Assembly (NCBI RefSeq): GCF_000513295.1
Contig: NC_023065.1
Span: forward strand, 1,550,001 to 1,614,000
Direction of reading: 5' to 3'
Source of the DNA: Magnetospirillum gryphiswaldense MSR-1 v2
GTDB taxonomy: Bacteria; Pseudomonadota; Alphaproteobacteria; Rhodospirillales; Magnetospirillaceae
Length of the DNA stretch: 64,000 nt
The notes beneath the pieces were generated by a model. It was not told where the DNA came from and did no database searches. It saw nothing but the letters and a program-made list of their open reading frames with translations. Of this stretch, positions 1-8,027 are shown piece after piece. Positions within the stretch are counted from its first letter, which is position 1, and every line of letters starts with the position of its first letter. Made by a program: the position numbers and the translations under genes.

Positions 1-229
1 TTCTTGGGGTTCGGGGACGAAACCGGCGGCGACAAGAATGGAGGAAGAACGTTTGGGGGCCGTTCTTCCTCCTGAAGTTTTCCGCTGCACTGGGGTTCGG
101 GGACGTGACAGGCGGAAAACCCCATGGGCATCGGGGATGAGAGAGGCCCCGTTGGGGGACGGAACCTCTCTCGAACGCTTGTTTCCGGCTTTGGGGTTCG
201 GGGACAGACGGAAACAAACGATGGAAATT
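1..229. repeat. tandem array of hairpins with a conserved loop and different stems
   Basis: No gene is present. Five consecutive inverted repeats are visible, alternating between a long and a short G-rich loop on the plus strand. H1: loop TTGGGGTTCGGGGAC at 4-18, closed by TTC (1-3) and GAA (19-21), with its left arm cut by the window edge. H2: 12-bp stem 40-51/61-72, loop TTTGGGGGC. H3: 9-bp stem 77-85/112-120 plus CAC/GTG closing loop 91-104, TGGGGTTCGGGGAC. H4: 8-bp stem 139-146/165-172 plus CCGT/ACGG around TGGGGG. H5: 9-bp stem 179-187/209-217 plus CT/AG closing loop 191-205. A decayed loop copy lies at 125-138. Stems differ but stay complementary, which suggests selected RNA (or single-strand DNA) structure. 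Read on the minus strand this would be the 3' trailer of the kinase ending at 230, with CCCC loops. Function unknown. Confidence 0.8.
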
Positions 230-1960
230 CTATTCGGCGGCCTTCACCTCCCCGTCCACCACGGTCAGGCGCAACGGCTTGCGTCGGGGCAAGGAAAAGC
301 TGAAGGTGCTGCCTTCGCCCAAAGTACTGTCCACCCAGACCTTGCCGCCCATGTGCTCGACCATGCGGCGCACGATGGCCAGACCGATGCCGGTGCCGCC
401 GCCGTCGATACCTTCGAGACGGTGGAAAATTTCAAACAGCCGGATACGGTCGCGCGGATCGATGCCGGCACCGTTGTCGCGCACCGAAAACACCAGGCAA
501 TCGCCTTCGCTGCGGGCACTGACATGGATCAGCGGCTTGCGACTTTCGCAGCGATAGCGGATGGAATTGTCCAAAAGCTGGGTGAAAATCTCGGCCAGCG
601 CCCGTTCATCGACCAGGGCCGAAGGCAGCGGATCGACCACGATCGTGGCGCCGGTGCTGCGAATCTGGTCGGCGAGCCGATCCATGGCGGTGGACACGGC
701 GGTGGACACCGCCACCTCGCCATCACAATCGGGAATTTGGTCGACGGCGACAAAGGCTTCCAGATCCTTCACCAGCTTGCGCATGCGCTGGGCGCCGTCA
801 ACCACGTGGGCGACATAGCCGCGCCCCTCATCGTCTAGGGCCGAGGCCACGTGACTGGACAGCAACTGGGCATAGGCGACCACCCGGCGCAACGGTTCCT
901 GAAGATCGTGGGCGGCGACCTCGGCGATACGTTCCAGATCGGCGACATAACGGCGCAAACGGACACGGCTGGCCAGCAATTCCGCTTTTTTCACCGCCAG
1001 ATCGGCAGCAATGCCTTCCTGCGCCCGGACCATGCGGTAAAGCGCGATCAGGGCGGCGCCCAAGGCCAAGGTCACAGCCGCGCCGATCAAGAGATGCCAC
1101 GTGACCGAACGGTCATAGACGGCCATGGCCTCGACCTTCGAACGACCGACCAAGACCGAAAGCGGCACATTGGGCAGCGGACGCAGGCTGCTGATGCGGT
1201 CGATACCGTCCAGCGGACCATTGCTTTCCAGCGTCGTCGCTTCCTGCCGGCGCACCGCTTCCAAGATGGCGCCGCCTTGCAGGCTTTTCCCCAGAAAGCC
1301 GCCACCGCCATGAGAGGCGACGCGAACCACACCGTCAGTACCGATGACGGCAATGGCACCGTTTTCACCCACATCAATGGAGCCGTAAATGTCGCCCAGA
1401 TAATTGGGATCAAGGGAAACCACCAACACACCGGCGAAATTGCCATGGCCGTCTTCAAGCCGGCGGGTCAACTGGATCGACCACTTGCCCGAAGCCCGGC
1501 CCAGCACCGGCTTGCTGATGAACAACTCGTCCTTGACAGCGGCTTTGTGGACGCGGAAATGCTCGCGGTCCGACAAATCCATGTGCGTAAATCCCGGCAC
1601 GTTGCTGTCGGCCAGCATACCGTCGGCATCGATGCGGGCGATCTGCACCGAAACCCGCTTCAGGATGACATTGTTGGCCACCGACCGATTGAGGTCGAAA
1701 CGATCGGGCGCCTGCTGAAACTCGGCCCGCAAATAAAGCAGGGTCTGGTCCAGGCCGGCTATGGTACGCTGAATGTGTTCGTCAAAGGCACGGGCCAGAT
1801 TGGCGGTGTCGGCACGGGTATCGGCCAGCACACGGGTGCGTTCCGAACTCAGGCTGGCATAGATGGCCACCCACACCATGACCAGCAGCGCCGCGCCAAA
1901 CCAAGCGACGGCCCGCGCTGCCCGCAATTTCACCGCGCCCACGGGGGTGGCGGCAATCAT
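230..1960 (-). CDS. membrane sensor histidine kinase with periplasmic Cache domain
   Basis: A 576-residue inner-membrane histidine kinase. Membrane segments at about 15-37 and 287-309 enclose a double-Cache-like periplasmic sensor (about 45-280). The cytoplasmic part has a HisKA domain with the phospho-acceptor His351 in VAAHDLQEPLRR, and an ATPase domain with Asn465, DNGAGI (495-500) and GGTGIGLAI (521-529). An in-frame start 23 codons upstream exists, but this ATG is preceded by a G-rich Shine-Dalgarno stretch and puts the first membrane helix near the N-terminus. It is divergent from the TorR-like regulator at 2229, the obvious candidate partner. The ligand is not predictable; Cache sensors commonly bind small organic ligands. 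Its 3' flank is the hairpin array at 1-229. Confidence 0.9.
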   Translation of the reverse strand: MIAATPVGAVKLRAARAVAWFGAALLVMVWVAIYASLSSERTRVLADTRADTANLARAFDEHIQRTIAGLDQTLLYLRAEFQQAPDRFDLNRSVANNVILKRVSVQIARIDADGMLADSNVPGFTHMDLSDREHFRVHKAAVKDELFISKPVLGRASGKWSIQLTRRLEDGHGNFAGVLVVSLDPNYLGDIYGSIDVGENGAIAVIGTDGVVRVASHGGGGFLGKSLQGGAILEAVRRQEATTLESNGPLDGIDRISSLRPLPNVPLSVLVGRSKVEAMAVYDRSVTWHLLIGAAVTLALGAALIALYRMVRAQEGIAADLAVKKAELLASRVRLRRYVADLERIAEVAAHDLQEPLRRVVAYAQLLSSHVASALDDEGRGYVAHVVDGAQRMRKLVKDLEAFVAVDQIPDCDGEVAVSTAVSTAMDRLADQIRSTGATIVVDPLPSALVDERALAEIFTQLLDNSIRYRCESRKPLIHVSARSEGDCLVFSVRDNGAGIDPRDRIRLFEIFHRLEGIDGGGTGIGLAIVRRMVEHMGGKVWVDSTLGEGSTFSFSLPRRKPLRLTVVDGEVKAAE

Positions 1961-2164
1961 AGCCACCCCCCCCGAGGACGCGAGGCCGCCGCCCTGGCCC
2001 CGGCTTTGAAGCCAAGAACCAACGCCCATCCCTGTGCGGCGGCGGCCATCCCGTAAAGGCGGGAAACTGCACTGTGGTCGATACGCGTGGACATCGTCAC
2101 GCTGGACCTCCTCAATTCGTGGGTTTACTTATAACTGCCCCCTTTCAATGGAATATCGGGTGTG

Positions 2165-2200
2165 CTTGAATTCGTGTGAAACACGATGTCAACAACATGT
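2165..2200. promoter_or_regulatory. possible operator in the divergent kinase/regulator promoter region
   Basis: The 268-bp gap between the divergent kinase and regulator genes contains the inverted repeat TCGTGT-gaa-ACACGA, followed closely by the palindrome ACATGT, 25-50 bases upstream of the regulator ATG. Position and symmetry suit a binding site for the regulator or a promoter-associated operator. It does not resemble the E. coli TorR box. This is a pattern-level call only. Confidence 0.3.
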
Positions 2201-2228
2201 AAACATCCGCAGATAACTTAGGAGAGAC

Positions 2229-2942
2229 ATGGTGAACGCCCCAGTCAAAGCGCATGTCCTGATCGTTGAAGACGAACCGGTGACCCGTGCCAAACTGGCG
2301 GCGCATCTGATCTCGGAAGGTTTTCAGGTCAGCGAGGCCGCCGACGCCCGCGACATGCGCACCATCGTCTCGCGCACCATCCCTGATGTGGTCTTGCTGG
2401 ATATCAATCTGCCCGACGAAAGCGGCCTGATCCTGGCCCGTGACCTCAGGGCCAAGTCGTCGGTGGGCATCATCCTGGTCACTGCCCGCCAGGACGAGAC
2501 CGACCGTATCGTCGGCCTGGAACTGGGGGCCGACGATTACATCACCAAACCGTTCAACGCCCGCGAACTGGCGGTGCGGGTGCGCAACCTGATCCGTCGC
2601 GTCGCCCCCAGCATGGCGGCCGAGCGTCAGGCCAGCGGCGTCTATACCTTTTCCGGCTGGAAATTGGATTGCGACGCCCGCCAACTGATTTCGCCCGAGA
2701 GCGAGGCGGTGCGGCTGACCCGGGGCGAGTTCGACGTGCTGGCGGCCCTGGCCCGCAATGCCGGACGCGCCCTGACCCGCGACCAGTTGCTGGACCTGAC
2801 CCAGCATGACGGCGAAGCGGTGATCGACCGCACCATCGACGTGCTGGTCGGTCGTCTGCGCCGCAAGATCGAGGCCGATCCCAAGCATCCGGCGATCATC
2901 GTCACCGTGCACGGCATCGGCTATCGGCTGGCCGGAAGCTGA
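2229..2942 (+). CDS. OmpR/PhoB-family response regulator, TorR-like
   Basis: A 237-residue two-domain DNA-binding response regulator. The receiver domain (about 8-120) has the acidic pair in VEDEP, phospho-acceptor Asp58 (VVLLDINLPDE) and Lys107 (YITKPFN). A winged-helix effector domain follows (about 140-235) with the usual C-terminal HGIGYRL signature. Stretches such as LIVEDEPVTR, LLDINLPDESGL and VGIILVTAR closely resemble E. coli TorR as I recall it, so it belongs in that subgroup, but no TMAO reductase genes are nearby and the target genes are unknown. The start ATG has the Shine-Dalgarno GGAGAG seven bases upstream. Divergent from the Cache histidine kinase, its likely cognate sensor. 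Confidence 0.9.
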   Translation: MVNAPVKAHVLIVEDEPVTRAKLAAHLISEGFQVSEAADARDMRTIVSRTIPDVVLLDINLPDESGLILARDLRAKSSVGIILVTARQDETDRIVGLELGADDYITKPFNARELAVRVRNLIRRVAPSMAAERQASGVYTFSGWKLDCDARQLISPESEAVRLTRGEFDVLAALARNAGRALTRDQLLDLTQHDGEAVIDRTIDVLVGRLRRKIEADPKHPAIIVTVHGIGYRLAGS

Positions 2943-2955
2943 CGACAGCTCGCGC

Positions 2956-2992
2956 TTAGACCGTGATGCCCAAAATGTGCATCACGGTCTAA
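2956..2992. terminator. perfect 14-bp hairpin between convergent genes
   Basis: TTAGACCGTGATGC (2956-2969) is exactly complementary to GCATCACGGTCTAA (2979-2992) with a 9-base loop. It lies just after the response-regulator stop and before the end of the convergent hybrid kinase, so it could terminate both. There is no clear U-run, so it may also be a copy of a dispersed repeat. The remainder of the gap to 3090 is GC-rich, with short inverted repeats and no gene. Confidence 0.55.
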
Positions 2993-3090
2993 ACTTCATC
3001 ATTTTCCCTCGCCGGGCGCCCGCCTCCGCGGGCTTGGCCGCGCCCGCAATGGGCGCAGGAGCGCCATGCCTTAGACATAAGGCACCGCGC

Positions 3091-4977
3091 TCAAACCACC
3101 ACTTCGTTGAGCGCCTTCAGCGACCGGTCCCACAACTCGCCCAAATCCTTGGCCAGGTTCTGGGCCTTGCCGTCGCGGGCGCGGGCGGCGTTTTCGATGG
3201 CGCGGCAGCGCGCCGCCAGGGCGGTCAGATGCAGGCTGGACGAGGCCGAGGCCAGACGGTGCACCGGCGAGGCCAGCCCCTCCAGATCGCCGGCGGCGGC
3301 GCGGACCAGGGCCGCTTCCAAATCCTGAACCGCTGAGCGCCCGAACAAATCCACCAACCCGCGCATACGTTCGTGCCCCAGGTCGCGCATGTCCGCCAGT
3401 AAGTCGGGAAGATTGACCAAGGACGGCCCGCCCGACGATTGTCGCCCGGCGCCAGCGGTGCCGCCGGCCAGGATACCGGCCACCTCCTCGACCCGGAATG
3501 GCTTGGCCAAGCAGCCGTCGATACCCGCGTCACGCCAGGCGCGCACATCCTGTTCCACCGGATTGGCGGTCAACAGCCAGATATGCTGGGCCGGGTCGGC
3601 ATCGGGCAGCCCCCGCAGGCACCGCGCCACCTCCAATCCGTCCATATCGGGCATATGCTTGTCCAGCAGCACCAGATCGAAACGGTGGCGCCGCGCCAGA
3701 TCCAAGGCGGCGGGACCATCGGCAGCGGTCATCACCGTATGACCATGACGTTGCAGCAGGCCCGAGGCGACTTGCAGATTGACCTCGTTGTCATCCACCA
3801 ACAACACCACCTGGGGCATCAGGGTGGGGATTTCCTTGGCATTGGCCGTCGTCGTCGCCAAGACCGCATCGCTGAAGGGGATACGGAACCAGAATTGGGT
3901 GCCGCTGCCGGGCGTGCTGTCAAAACCGATGGCGCCGCCCATCAGCGTCACCAGCCGCTTGCAGATGGCCAGGCCCAAGCCGGCACCGCCATAACGCCGT
4001 GCCACCGACGAATCGGCTTGGCTGAATTCGTTGAACAGGATGTCGCGGGCTTCTTCCGGGATGCCGATGCCGGTGTCGGAGACGGTGAAGCGCACCATCC
4101 CGCTCGTCTCTTCCTTCGCCACCGCGATCATCACCGAGCCGTTGGCGGTGAACTTGATAGCGTTGCCGACCAGATTGAGCAGCACCTGCCTGAGCCGCAG
4201 CGGATCGCCGCTGACCTGACGCTGGACCTCGGGCGGGAAACGGCAGCCCAGGGTCAGTCCCTTGTCGGCGGCACGCGGCGCCATCAGCAGACGGATGTCC
4301 TCGACCATGTTCAACAGGTCGAACGAAGTGGTCTCCAGGGTCAGTCCATCGGCTTCCAGGCGGGAAAAGTCCAAGATGTCGTTAACCAGCCCCAGCAGCA
4401 ATTCCCCCGACGACACCACCGTCTCGGCGAACACCTTCTGGCGCTGGTCCAAGGGCGTGTCCAGCAGCAGCCGGGCCATACCCAGGATGCCGTTCAAGGG
4501 CGTGCGGATTTCGTGCCCGACCGTGGCCAGGAACAGGGATTTGACCTGGGCCGCCTCTTCCGCCTTGTCGCGGGCCTCGCGCAGCGCCTGTTCGGCATTC
4601 TTGCGCTCGACCGCATAACGCACCACCCGCGACAGGATGAAACCGTCGTCGCGGCCCTTGACCAGATAATCCTGGGCACCGTGCTTCAACGCCTCGATGG
4701 CCTGGGCATCATCGTCATTGCCGGTCAGCACCACCACCGCCATGTCGGGGGCGGTGTCGGTCAGCGCCTTCAAGGTCGCCAGACCGGACGAATCGGGCAG
4801 GGACAGGTCGGCGAGGACCACGTTGAAGCCGCCTTGGGCCAGGCGCTCCACCGCCTGGGCCAGCTTCGAGCAGATTTCGACGCTGAACAGGGTGCGCGGC
4901 GCCTTGCGCAGCATCAGGTCCACCAGCCGGGCATCGGCGGGGTCGTCTTCCAGCAACAATACGCGAATGGGATCCAT
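3091..4977 (-). CDS. hybrid histidine kinase: REC-HisKA-HATPase-REC-HPt
   Basis: A 628-residue soluble phosphorelay kinase with no membrane segment. Order: N-terminal receiver (1-122, Asp57 in LADLSLPD), HisKA with His155 in [10 protein letters not shown], ATPase domain with DTGIGI (301-306) and GAGLGLAI (331-338), a second receiver (388-500, Asp439 in [11 protein letters not shown]), and an HPt domain with His573 in PVHRLAS. All phosphotransfer residues are present, so an internal His-Asp-His relay is plausible. The chosen ATG starts 2 bases after the stop of the upstream receiver protein; an in-frame start 12 codons earlier would overlap that gene. The N-terminal receiver suggests that its activity is set by phosphorylation from another kinase, probably the membrane kinase at 5491-7518. 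Confidence 0.93.
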   Translation of the reverse strand: MDPIRVLLLEDDPADARLVDLMLRKAPRTLFSVEICSKLAQAVERLAQGGFNVVLADLSLPDSSGLATLKALTDTAPDMAVVVLTGNDDDAQAIEALKHGAQDYLVKGRDDGFILSRVVRYAVERKNAEQALREARDKAEEAAQVKSLFLATVGHEIRTPLNGILGMARLLLDTPLDQRQKVFAETVVSSGELLLGLVNDILDFSRLEADGLTLETTSFDLLNMVEDIRLLMAPRAADKGLTLGCRFPPEVQRQVSGDPLRLRQVLLNLVGNAIKFTANGSVMIAVAKEETSGMVRFTVSDTGIGIPEEARDILFNEFSQADSSVARRYGGAGLGLAICKRLVTLMGGAIGFDSTPGSGTQFWFRIPFSDAVLATTTANAKEIPTLMPQVVLLVDDNEVNLQVASGLLQRHGHTVMTAADGPAALDLARRHRFDLVLLDKHMPDMDGLEVARCLRGLPDADPAQHIWLLTANPVEQDVRAWRDAGIDGCLAKPFRVEEVAGILAGGTAGAGRQSSGGPSLVNLPDLLADMRDLGHERMRGLVDLFGRSAVQDLEAALVRAAAGDLEGLASPVHRLASASSSLHLTALAARCRAIENAARARDGKAQNLAKDLGELWDRSLKALNEVVV

Positions 4978-4979
4978 GG

Positions 4980-5426
4980 TCACGCCGCCGGCAGTCTGAC
5001 GATATCGAACCAATAGGTTTCCATGATGTGGATATGCTGGGCGAACTCGTCCGCATCCATGGGTTTGCTGATGAAGGAATTGGCGCCCAGGTTATAGCTG
5101 CGGACGATGTCGCGCTCGGCTTCCGAGGTGGACAGCACGATCACCGGAATACCGCGCAACGTGTTGTCGCCCTTCAGTTCCTGCAGGATTTCATGGCCCG
5201 ACCGTCCGGGCAGGTTCAAATCCAGCAAGATCAGATGCGGGCGCGGCGCCTGGGCATGGTTGGGACCGATGCGGCGCAGAAAGGCGAAAGCCTCGGTGGA
5301 ATCCTTGGCGTGGTGCAGGTTGACCGTATGCCGGCCCCGGCGCAGGGCGATACGGACCAAGCCGGCATCGGCCAGATCGTCTTCCACCAGCAAAATATGA
5401 TAACCGCCCTCGACCTGCCGCATCAT
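4980..5426 (-). CDS. single-domain response regulator (Rcp1/CheY-like)
   Basis: A 148-residue stand-alone receiver domain with no output domain. It has the acidic residues in VEDDLAD, phospho-acceptor Asp69 in LILLDLNLPG, the conserved Ser/Thr in VLSTSEAE and the Lys in FISKPMD. The long insert before the Asp strand (residues about 50-62) is typical of the Rcp1 type that pairs with phytochrome-like kinases. It sits in the middle of a three-gene reverse-strand operon, 64 bases after the membrane kinase and 2 bases before the hybrid kinase, and so likely shuttles phosphate between them. Two ATGs are adjacent at the start; the first is used. Confidence 0.92.
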   Translation of the reverse strand: MMRQVEGGYHILLVEDDLADAGLVRIALRRGRHTVNLHHAKDSTEAFAFLRRIGPNHAQAPRPHLILLDLNLPGRSGHEILQELKGDNTLRGIPVIVLSTSEAERDIVRSYNLGANSFISKPMDADEFAQHIHIMETYWFDIVRLPAA

Positions 5427-5490
5427 CCATCACCCATCCGTGTTGCAGGGTCTGGCAATTCCCACCGCCCCGCAAGTCTTATCTTTGCCG

Positions 5491-7518
5491 TCACACCGGC
5501 AGGGACACCGCCGCGCGGCGCATTTTCGGCCACGTGAACTGGAAAATGGCGCCGTCGCAATCCTTGCCTTCCACCCAGATCTGGCCGCCTTGGCGCTCGA
5601 CGATCTTGCGGCAGATGGCCAGACCGATACCGGTGCCTTCGTATTCGTGCCGGCCATGCAGGCGCTGGAAAATACCGAAAGCCCGCTCGCGGTGTTCGGG
5701 CGGAATGCCGATGCCGTTGTCGCTGATGCTGAACTGCCAATGGGGGCCGCAATCACGGCAGGCGACGACGATGCGCGGCACCTGCTCGGCCTTGCGGTAT
5801 TTCAGCGCGTTGCCGATCAGGTTCTGGAACAGGCGGGTCAATTCACCGGAATCGCCCTCGATCACCGGCAACGAGTGGGGAACGGTGATCACCGCCTGGG
5901 TCTCGTCGATTTGCGCCTGCAAATCCAACAACGACAGATCGATCATGCGACCGACATCGACCGGACCGTCGGCCACCCGCCGCCCGACGCGCGAATAGGC
6001 CAGCAGATCGGTGATCAGCGCATCCATGCGCTTGACGCCGTCGCGGATGAAATCCATGAACTCGCGGGTTTCGTCATCCAGCTTGTCCTCGATGGAATCC
6101 TCGATCAGGGTCAGATAGGACCGCACCGTGCGCAGGGGCTGGCGCAAATCGTGCGACGCCACATAGGCGAATTGTTCCAATTCCTCGTTGGACCGCTTGA
6201 GGTCGCGCACCACCCCGTCCAACTGATCCTCCATGCGCTTGCGCTCGGTGATGTCCTGGATGGTGGCATCGACGCGGATGGCATGGCCGTCGTCGTCGCG
6301 GGCGACCTCGGCCCTGAACTGCGCCACCCGCTCGACACCGTCGCCGCGAATGATGCGGAAATCCTCGACCACCCGATTGCCGCCGCCTTGCACGGCGGCA
6401 CTGACCGCCGCCGCCAGACGCGGGCGGTCATCGGGATGGACGCGGTCGAAGAACACCTCGCGGCTGGGCATCACGTCGCCGGGATTGAGCCCCAAAATAG
6501 TGTGGAACTGATCGGACCATACCTGCTGGCTGTGCCCCGGTTCCCAGATGGCACTGCCCACCTGGGCGACGCGTTCGGCATTGGACAGCAAGGCCTGGGA
6601 GCGGCGGTCAAGATCGCGATAGGCCTGATCCAGACGTTCGACCATGCCGGCGAAGGACTTGCCCAGGCGGGCGATCTCGTCGTCGCCATCCACATGGAAA
6701 TGCGCGCCGCTGCCGGCGGCGAAATCAAATGACCCCGCCGCATCGGCCAAGGCCGACAGCCGCCGGGTCAGGCGCCGGCTGGTCACCGTCGCCAGGGCTG
6801 CCGCCAAGGCGGTGGCGGCAACGCCGATCAGTGACAGCCACAAGGCATATTGCCCCAACGACAGGTCCAATTCCCTGCTTTTGCCACCGACCCGAATGAC
6901 CGCCTGACCGCGGCCAAAGCCGTTGGGCAGCAGGACTTCCGCCTCGGCGCTGATGGCGTTGCCCGGTATGGGGGCGCCCCACGCCGCCTGGGCACTGCGC
7001 CCACCGACCCGCAACACCACCTCGCCGCCCGAGACATCGCCCGGCGTGACCAGACGCTGACTGAGACGGTCAAGACGCAATCGCCACACTATGCTTTTGT
7101 CCGCAGCCTTGGTCCCGGCGAGCACGGGAATCATCATCTCGATCATCCCGCCGCCATCGGTGGAAATCCGCCCGGCGCTCACCCCCAGGATCATCGCCGC
7201 CTTGTTCCAGTCCCCCAGTTCGGCCATACCGACCACCCGGATGTCCACCTGCACCCCGGCAATGGCCAGACTGGGCGGCACGCTGGCATCCTGTGCATGT
7301 TCGGCCACGTGGCTGGCGATGGTGTCCAAGATGCCGGAAACATGGGTGGCATGGGCGTGGGCCAGCTCGGCCATCTGGCGCTCGGCCTGGGCCCGCATCA
7401 TGCCGAGCGCCACCAACCAGGCGCCCACGCCCATGCAGACGACGAAGAACAGGGCCAGGGCCGATGTCGCCGCCGCCACCCGGGTGGAAAGTCGCTGACT
7501 GAATCTGTCGAACACCAT
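5491..7518 (-). CDS. membrane histidine kinase with HAMP and PAS domains
   Basis: A 675-residue inner-membrane sensor kinase. Membrane helices lie at about 19-39 and 223-245, with a periplasmic region of about 180 residues that I do not recognise. A HAMP linker (246-300) and PAS domain (about 312-425, ending in the PAC-like DITERKRME) follow. The phytochrome-type HisKA contains His456 in [12 protein letters not shown], and the ATPase domain has Asn570, DNGIGI (600-605) and EGTGIGLAI (627-635). First gene of the operon kinase / single receiver / hybrid kinase. Its kinase core closely resembles those at 10498-12651 and 35406-36884. Redox, light or oxygen sensing through the PAS domain is possible but not shown by the sequence. 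Confidence 0.92.
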   Translation of the reverse strand: MVFDRFSQRLSTRVAAATSALALFFVVCMGVGAWLVALGMMRAQAERQMAELAHAHATHVSGILDTIASHVAEHAQDASVPPSLAIAGVQVDIRVVGMAELGDWNKAAMILGVSAGRISTDGGGMIEMMIPVLAGTKAADKSIVWRLRLDRLSQRLVTPGDVSGGEVVLRVGGRSAQAAWGAPIPGNAISAEAEVLLPNGFGRGQAVIRVGGKSRELDLSLGQYALWLSLIGVAATALAAALATVTSRRLTRRLSALADAAGSFDFAAGSGAHFHVDGDDEIARLGKSFAGMVERLDQAYRDLDRRSQALLSNAERVAQVGSAIWEPGHSQQVWSDQFHTILGLNPGDVMPSREVFFDRVHPDDRPRLAAAVSAAVQGGGNRVVEDFRIIRGDGVERVAQFRAEVARDDDGHAIRVDATIQDITERKRMEDQLDGVVRDLKRSNEELEQFAYVASHDLRQPLRTVRSYLTLIEDSIEDKLDDETREFMDFIRDGVKRMDALITDLLAYSRVGRRVADGPVDVGRMIDLSLLDLQAQIDETQAVITVPHSLPVIEGDSGELTRLFQNLIGNALKYRKAEQVPRIVVACRDCGPHWQFSISDNGIGIPPEHRERAFGIFQRLHGRHEYEGTGIGLAICRKIVERQGGQIWVEGKDCDGAIFQFTWPKMRRAAVSLPV

Positions 7519-7572
7519 GGCCGGTTTAATTGTTTGCGTTCCATCCCGACCATAGGACTAGCCACGCCCGCC

Positions 7573-7595
7573 AGCAAGCTTGCTATAGTGTTGAT
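7573..7595 (+). promoter_or_regulatory. probable promoter of the Nudix gene with an overlapping palindrome
   Basis: TATAGT (7584-7589) ends six bases before the ATG at 7596, so transcription from it would start at or next to the A of the start codon, giving a leaderless message. The perfect 12-base palindrome AGCAAGCTTGCT (7573-7584) overlaps the -10 element and could be an operator. No good -35 box is seen, nor any Shine-Dalgarno sequence for the gene, which fits leaderless initiation. Confidence 0.35.
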
Positions 7596-8027
7596 ATGAG
7601 CCGCGATTACCCCACCCACCCACTGCCCGCCGTTTTGGCCGCGCTGGTCCACCAGAACCGCCTGGCCCTGGTCCAGCGCGACAAGGAAGTGCCGCCGCGC
7701 CGCTGGGGCCTGCCCGGCGGTTTGATGGAACTGGGCGAAAGTCCGGCCCAGGCCGCCTTGCGCGAACTGGCCGAGGAGACCGGCATCCACGCCAGCGCCG
7801 GGTCGGTCATCGACGTCTTCGACAAGATCGACCGCGACGGCGACGGGCGGGTGCGCAACCACTTCCTCATCCTGGTGGTGGAATGCCACTGGCTGGCCGG
7901 CGACGGCGCCGCCGCCAGCGATGCCGCCGCCTTCGGCTGGTTCGACCGGGCCGAAATCGGCACTCTGGCGCATGTGCACGACGCCCTGCCCCGTCTGGCC
8001 GACCGTTTATTGGGAAAGCAGCCATGA
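7596..8027 (+). CDS. Nudix hydrolase
   Basis: A 143-residue Nudix-family pyrophosphohydrolase. The Nudix box is complete at about 41-63: GGLMELGES followed by RELAEETGI, with the metal-binding REXXEE core. The family cleaves nucleoside diphosphates linked to another moiety (modified dNTPs, ADP-ribose, NADH and similar); the fold around VQRDKEVPPRRWGLPGG suggests an ADP-ribose or NTP type, but the substrate cannot be fixed. The downstream gene starts inside its stop codon (ATGA overlap), so the two are translationally coupled. The start is the first ATG after a TATAGT box; an upstream in-frame start would include non-conserved residues. Confidence 0.9.
   Translation: MSRDYPTHPLPAVLAALVHQNRLALVQRDKEVPPRRWGLPGGLMELGESPAQAALRELAEETGIHASAGSVIDVFDKIDRDGDGRVRNHFLILVVECHWLAGDGAAASDAAAFGWFDRAEIGTLAHVHDALPRLADRLLGKQP

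Noticed and set aside
1-229. CRISPR array interpretation of the left-edge repeats
   Set aside because: Repeats are loops of about 14 bases and the intervening sequence is self-complementary, not spacer-like; no cas genes are present.
1-229. G-quadruplex interpretation of the GGGG tracts
   Set aside because: Only two G4 runs lie close together in each unit; four-run clusters would need long stem-containing loops, and the paired stems explain the sequence better.
38-838. Long plus-strand open frame opposite the first histidine kinase
   Set aside because: It is antisense to a gene with complete kinase motifs, has no family features, and would run through the hairpin array.
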